Assembly: GCA_029339195.1 (NCBI GenBank)
Contig: JAPTJF010000152.1
Span: 61,686-125,685 of the forward strand
Direction of reading: 5' to 3'
Source of the DNA: Micractinium sp. NFX-FRZ
Taxonomy: Eukaryota > Chlorophyta > Trebouxiophyceae > Chlorellales > Chlorellaceae
Length of the DNA stretch: 64,000 nt
In this document: positions 58,061 through 64,000 of the stretch, piece by piece
How positions within the stretch are numbered: position 1 is the stretch's first letter
Layout: the number at the start of each line of letters is the position of its first letter
Program-made: the position numbers and the translations under genes
The notes under the pieces: generated by a model
What the model saw: only the letters and a program-made list of their open reading frames with translations
The model's database searches: none
Told to the model about the DNA's origin: nothing

Positions 58061-61000
58061 ATGTCGGGCTTGAGCAACGCCGACTTTAGGGCGCTGCTCG
58101 CCACCCCCCGGCCCGGCGCCCGTGGTGGCAGCGGCGGCGGCGGCGGCGGCGGCGGGTCTGGGGCCGATGGGGAGCAGAAGAAGAAGCACAAGAAGCCTGG
58201 GGGCGGCAAGCCTGGGGGCGGCAAGCCTGGCGGCAAGCCAGGTGCTGGCAAGGATGCAGAGGCTGAGGAGGAGCCCCAGTACAGGTGCGTGAGGTGCAGT
58301 GGGCAGCGCGCAGCAAACGCTCTGTGCGAGGCAGCGCGGTCGGCTGGCGAGGCAGGCGGCACTGGTCGTGATGCTCCTGTGAACCCTGCATGGCAGGTCT
58401 GCTGGGGAGGCCATGCCTCGCATCTCACAACCTTGCAACTCTTGGCTGTGCAGGGACCGCGCGGCTGAGCGCCGCAAGGGCCTGTCCGCTGACTTTGAGG
58501 GGGTGCCTGACGACCTGATGGGCCTGCTGGAGGGCAAGGTGCGCCGGGGGAGGTACACATCTGAGTAGTAGTTGGTGGGCTGGGAAGATTGGTGGGGCAG
58601 TATAGGCATCTGACGATTCAGTGGGGCTGCTGGAGGGACAGGGGTCAGGGCATGGGATGGTTCTGGTGCTGGCGGGGTGCACAACCGTGTTGATCGGTGC
58701 GAGTGGGCTGTCAGCGGGGCGGCAGGGGCCCGACAGGGCGGGCAGGGTATGTTATGCGCCTGGCGCACCGGTGCTGGCCGACACTGCAGCGGCAGCCTTG
58801 GGTGGCCGGCAGAGTAGGTCTATTCGTGTGCCTGCCCCGCCTGCCCACGACCGTCTTGCTCCCGCTGTCTGAGCCGATTACATGCCCCCGCCTCCATGGC
58901 GGGGCGACCTGCAATTTGTCGTGTGAACTCATATGAGAGTCCCCCATGAGAGTCCAAAGTAACCGAGCGCCAACTGCCCAAGCATCATCCATCATTTGCT
59001 TCAATTTGTTTGCAGGGCGACCTGCGCGGCGTGTCGTACGAGGACTCCAAGTATCTGGGCGGTGACGTGGCGCACACACACCTGGTGAAAGGACTGGACT
59101 TCGCGCTGCTGCAAAAGGTGGGCTGAGCTGCTGTATCTGGGGCCTGATGGGAGGGAAGGGCTGGGCAGGGCGGCCAGAAGCAGAGTGGGCACCTGTTGGC
59201 GGCTGCAGCGGCAGCCAGGCAAGTGCGGGCACTGCTGCGCATGACAGCGCTGCCTCACGTGGCTGCTGCCCACCCGACCCTCCCCACCCACGCTGTTTCT
59301 GATTACGAAACCTGGCGCTGCAGCCCTGCCACCCGTGCTTAGCTTTCCACCTCCTACCGGCGCCTTCCCCCCTGCTTGCGTGCAGATCCGGGCGGAGCAG
59401 GAGGCGAAGAAGCGTGCCGGGGGCGGCGAGTCTGACGAGGAGGAGGGCGGGCAGGCGGCGCTGGCCAAGACGGTGGCAGTGCAAGCGCAGCAGCAGGTGA
59501 GCTTGACACTGGGTTAGGTGGTGGGAAAGACAGGGGTGGAGCAGGGGTGAGGTGGAGGCAGTCCAGCCGTGAGGGATAGGGCGACAGCATGGCGGCTGGC
59601 CTGGCATGGCCCGGGCAGGCGGCACACGCAGGTGAAGCAGCCGCAACAGCTTCCCCTCACCTGCGCCTCATTCAATAGCAGCTGCCATGCACCCTAGGCG
59701 CCCACCTGCCGTCTGCCTGCCCTCACACCCTTCATTCCCCCCGCCCTCCTGCCCCTGCCTCATCCCTGCAGCCGGTGACCTTCCAGACGTCCATGGGCCG
59801 CGCTGTGCACGCTTTCTTCTTTGACCCCAAGCAGCGGGGTGCCGGGGTGCCCGTGGCCGAGCTCTTCCTGCCCAGGTGGGTGCGGGCCTGTACAGGGGGG
59901 CAGTCAGGGAGTGGCCACGCAGCTGTGTGCAGCGGGGGTGCGGTTTGTGTGACAGTGGGCCAGTCCTGAAGGCCCAGTTGCTCCGCCGCCGCTATGCTGG
60001 TCAGCTGCTGCTGCTGCTGCTGCTGCTGCCTGCCAGGCTGCGCTGCCCGCGCCTGCCTATCTCACCCTCTCGCCCACACATCTCTCCCTCACACTCTCTT
60101 TCCCTCCCCGTCCATTCACCCCGCCTCTGCTGCCTCCCTGCCTCCACACATCCACCCGTCCTCCCAACCCTCACGCATTCCTCCGCAATCGCACCGCCCT
60201 TGAGTACGAGCTGCACGACCTAATGGTCTTGTCAATTTCCTTCCTGTACCGCTTTCTTCCTCCTCTGGCCCACCAGGCGCACCGCCTTTGTGTACGAGCT
60301 GGAGGACCCCGAGGCCCCCGATGTGCCCACCACGCTGCGCCGCTCCAAGGAGGACTGCCCAAAGGTGGGAGGGGTGCCGGCAGTGAGCAGGGAATAGTGG
60401 CCGGCAATGGCAGACCACCAGAGCCCAGGGCAGCATGCAGCTTGGTAGATGCCACGCGGCAGTGAGGACCGCAGGGGCAGGCGCTGCTGCCGCTGCCGCG
60501 GCTGGTGCTGGTGCTGTATTGCAGTCTTTCTGTGGTAAGCAGGGCACCGCGTGGATCTGCCAACCCCCGCACAAAGCGCCCACCGGGACGTCTTACGTGC
60601 CCTTGAACCTGACACCCCTGCTGCCCTGCGCGCTCTGTGCGCTCTCTCCCGCCCTGCACCACCCCGCAGGTGCAAGAGACGGCGATGGGTGTGCTGGACC
60701 ACTCTGTCCTCGGCAAGATTGCCAAGATCATGAGCTACATGACCCTGCAAGGTGGGCAGGCTGGGTGGTGATGGGTTGATGTAGGAAAGTGGAAGGGTGC
60801 AAGCATGTTCAAGCGTGGCTGCATTGACCGGCATGGTGCAGCTGAGGAGTAGTGGCAGGTGAAATTGCTACAGTTTGGGAGGAAAGGCAGTCAGCAGAGT
60901 TGCCAAGATCATGGCACATGATGTTGCAGGGTGGTTGGCGCGGCTGGGAGGGTATACCAGGGGGTGGGGCTGGAAAGCGGGCGTAAGCAGCGTCGCCGCA

Positions 61001-63832
61001 TGGGTGCGGGGCTGGGGCAGGCGGAGGTTAGAGCCAGTCTTTGTACCCTTGGTGCCGGCCTGCCAGGGAGGAGTGGCAGCATCCCGTGGGTCCCAGCCGT
61101 GCTGGGCACTAGGAGCAAGCATGCTGTTGCTGCCTGAAGTGAGGCCAGTGTTTTTCTGCCCTCTACGTTGCTAACCTAGCCCACTCTTCTCCCCCCATCC
61201 TCCACCCCCGTCCACAGGCGGAGGCAAGAAGAAGCTGAAGCGTCGGGAGCGCGAGGCGCTGCTGCAGCAGCACGGCATCCAGCTGCAGGGTGCTGTGAAG
61301 CACCAGGGCGGCAGCGGCGGCATGGCAGCAGTTGGCGGCAGTGAGGATGCAGAGGTGGAGCCGCAGCAGGGTGGTGCGGCGCCACCGCCTCCGCGGCCTG
61401 CTGACGAGGATGATGACATTTTTGGAGATGTTGGCACCGACTACCAGCCCACCATCAAGGACAAGAAGAGAGCGGCGGCAGCGGCGGCGGCGGCAGCACA
61501 AGGGGAGCAGCGGCGGGGCGGCTACTTTGGCGGGGCGGGCGAGGACCTGCACGCCGACCTACCGCCGCTGCCTACAGACGGTGAGCTCAGTGCTAGAGGG
61601 TTGTTGGTGGCGATTGAGAGCTGCAGGCAGCTGCGGTGGAGGCATTGCTCACACCTTCAGGCCTCAGCTGGGCGGCACAGCACACTTCCATCCAAACCAG
61701 CTCATGCCTGTTGCGCCTGGACCCTCAAAGCTGATTATCCCCGCCCCCGCCCTTGTTCCTGCCTGCCTGCCCCCGCAGACGCTCCGCCGCCCCCACCGCC
61801 ACCTGAGGAGGGCGAGTTGGTGGGGCCAGCGCCAGGTGCGTTTCAGGGGAAGCAAACTGACGCCTTGTGCACTGCCCGCTGTGGAGTGGAAAGGTGCAGT
61901 GGAAAGGTGCAGTGGAAAGTGTGCACAGCGTTGGTGGGTCTTGGTCCGCAGTGCACGCACACTCACTTGTGCTGCATCTCGGGCCTTGCGTTTGCGCTGC
62001 AGGGCCGTCGCGCCCGCCTGCTGGCTTCGATGCAGCCGCTGCATACGCCCCCTACCCCGAGGCTGATGGTGAGGGCAGCCTGCGCATGGCATGTCAGCTG
62101 CCCGTTGGGCCACCTGTTGCTGTATCCACTGCCTTCGGGCGTGCTGTTGTTTTTGTATGCGTGTGCAGCTCTCGTGCTATGAGCTATGTTGAAGTTGAAT
62201 GCTCACAGTGCTTAATGCGCAGCACCTCACCGGCTTTGCCACCCCACCCCCTTGCCTGCCTGCAGCCTACCCAGCTGCGGCAGAGGAGGCACTGGGAGCC
62301 GAGGCTCGTGCAGAGAAGCACAAGGAGAAGCGGCGGGCGGCGGACCTGCTGCGGGCCGGCGATGACGGTGGGTGGGAGGTACTTTGGCAGGGCAGGCCTC
62401 TCTCTTCACGGGGGGTGTTGGTGCCCGTTCTGTGCTGTTTGATTTCAAGCTCTGGCAGCCAAGCACATGCAGGTCCTGCTGCAAGTTTCAATATTTGCGA
62501 CAGCACCTGCCCTTCGCAGCCCTTGCAGTGTGAGCTCCACGCCCAGCAGTACGCTCCCTGCCCGGGATCGCCCCCCCTTGGCCCACCTTTCGCGCCCCTT
62601 GCCGCATCCCTCAATCATTACCCTCGCACGGTTCCTTGCTCCTCTGTGCCCTTCAAATGCGTGCAGATGCTTATGCCGAGTGTTATCCCTCCTACTACGA
62701 CTACGGCACAAACCTGGCAGACTCGGATGATGAGGGGGCCCATGCTGGGGAGGAGCAGGTGCGGGGTGGATTGGTGCAGAACAGGTTGGGCACTGTGGAG
62801 CGTTGCTCCCTGCATGCCTGTTGGACATCCGCTCAAGCAAGAAAAGCAGTAGGTTGATAGCGCGGTGGGGCCAGCTGCTGCTGCGCTCACACATGTGTGT
62901 GGCCACGGTTGTGCAGTTTGTGGGCTGCAGCTAACATAGCGCATGTAGTCCTATGCCACACGAAAGCACATTCTTCCCTTGTCTGGCCTGCCTCATTTCT
63001 CGTCTCGTCTGCTGGTGCAGCCCCAGGCGCTGACGCGGCGCGACTTCGCGACCGAGGCGGATTTTGAGGAGTACCAGGCTTCCGGCATGGCGCCGCGCCA
63101 GGCAGAAGGCCGCGCCAAAGTGGTGAGGCTGAGTGACAGTTGGCAAGCATGCAGAGGCGCTGGCTGTTTGCCGGCTGTACTTGCGCTCACGCATGCACCC
63201 CTGGCTGGGGATGTGTGTACAGTTGCAGTGCTTCATCGACTGCAGGAGTATGGCCCACATGCCCGCCCGCCGTCCCTGCCCACTGCCCAATATGTGTCCA
63301 AGTATGCTTGAGTTTTGCTTGCTAACACGCAATTGCATCACACCTTTACGTTCTGTTCTCGCAGCGCCTGCAGCAGCGTGAGTCGGGCAAGGAAAAAAAC
63401 AAGTTGGCCAATCAGCTTGGCAAGGTGGGTTGGCAGCATGCGCGCACGCTAACGTACGCCGGATGTGCAATTGTATTGGGGTGCCCATGCTTACTATGAC
63501 CCGCTTGGCAATGTCGTCCGAATTGGCTGCTGCCCTCTTGATTTGCGACACAGTGGAGGGGTAGGTAACCCGGCAATGCTGCCTTCGCTGTCACTGTTCC
63601 GTGTGGTGTGTTGCATCCCAGCCTCTTATCCCCTTGCGTGCCTGCCCGCCGGCCTTGCACGTACTGCCTGCAGATTCAGAAGATCATGGAGGAGAAGGGG
63701 TACGATCACACCGCAGCCTTTGCCAAGCCGGAAGGAGGAAGGCGGCAAAGGGAGGAAGGCGGCGGTGGCGGCGGCGGTGGCGAAGGAAAAGGCGGTGGTG
63801 CCGGTTTTGGCACCAAGAAGCGGCGCATTTGA
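58061..63832 (+). CDS. Spliceosome protein RED / IK (SMU2) homologue
   Basis: Nuclear component of the spliceosomal B complex that partners SMU1 and influences splice-site choice. Fifteen exons join in phase to 598 residues: 58061-58284, 58454-58538, 59016-59117, 59386-59496, 59772-59875, 60277-60364, 60670-60751, 61218-61580, 61779-61835, 62003-62068, 62266-62367, 62667-62758, 63021-63122, 63365-63424 and 63674-63832. RED blocks are RDRAAERRKG, KYLGGDVAHTHLVKGLDFAL (the family signature), TAFVYELED, DDIFGDVGTDYQP, and YAECYPSYYDYGTNLADSDD. The N-terminus is Gly/Lys-rich and the C-terminus Gly-rich, ending GTKKRRI. The long RE/RD dipeptide run of animal RED is absent, replaced by Pro/Ala linkers. 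The coding sequence lies wholly inside the window. Confidence 0.92.
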
Positions 63833-63916
63833 TGACAAGTTCTGTTGAGTTTGTGCAACACCGTGCCCGCACAATGATGCATGTATCTCACTGTTCTGTG
63901 AAGCACCTACACGAGT

Positions 63917-63943
63917 CAATCAATCAATCAATCAATCAATCAA
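63917..63943 (+). repeat. (TCAA)n tetranucleotide repeat
   Basis: Six to seven TCAA units in the 3' flank of RED, followed by TTACATTT. Confidence 0.9.
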
Positions 63944-64000
63944 TTACATTTCAAGTCCACGGGGAGCCAGCAGCGGTCTCATGGGACAGAGCAGGGGGAG

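Overview
This window is nuclear DNA of a green alga, most likely a Chlorella-type trebouxiophyte. It has very high GC, dense short introns (up to about 20 per gene), several GC-AG introns, and short intergenic gaps. Its gene set is plant-like: phytol kinase, plastid thioredoxin m, a 3-ketoacyl-CoA synthase and an SBP-domain protein. There is no sign of bacterial, viral or organellar DNA. All gene models were built by hand. I located donors and acceptors, checked that intron phases agree, and compared the translations with families known from memory. No database search was run.

Layout. 63-3645 (+): 3' part of a USP22/Ubp8-like deubiquitinase that runs in from the left. 4123-9722 (-): a 931-residue protein with signal peptide, LRRs, one membrane span and a kinase domain, i.e. 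a plant-style LRR receptor-like kinase. 10802-12479 (+): a small twin-Cx9C (CHCH) protein with an unresolved 5' exon. 12768-13925 (+): phytol/farnesol kinase (VTE5-like). 14440-17240 (-): PAQR/hemolysin III-type seven-helix membrane protein. 17704-27339 (+): FG-GAP membrane glycoprotein like Arabidopsis At3g51050. 28129-33284 (-): mitochondrial pyruvate dehydrogenase E1 alpha. 33593-35136 (+): thioredoxin m. 35983-39877 (+): ribosome biogenesis factor BRX1. 40248-41218 (-): RpiB-type ribose-5-phosphate isomerase. 41833-43630 (-): phosphoribosylanthranilate isomerase. 43936-49972 (+): SBP-domain protein of the SPL1/12 type. 50956-57536 (-): 3-ketoacyl-CoA synthase. 58061-63832 (+): spliceosomal RED/IK protein.

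The genes are unrelated housekeeping and signalling genes and form no operon-like pathway. Six pairs are arranged head to head over 0.3-1.1 kb. Examples are PDH E1 alpha with thioredoxin m, PRAI with the SBP protein, and the KCS with RED, and each pair could share a bidirectional promoter.

The most unusual content is the algal LRR receptor kinase with a non-RD (HSD) catalytic loop, and two adjacent long imperfect inverted repeats inside one ~1 kb intron of the FG-GAP gene. Next come introns with tandemly copied splice sites (85-bp and 94-bp units), an SBP domain lacking the usual zinc-binding His, a 40-bp minisatellite intron, and a CTG-repeat intron facing a CAG-repeat exon.
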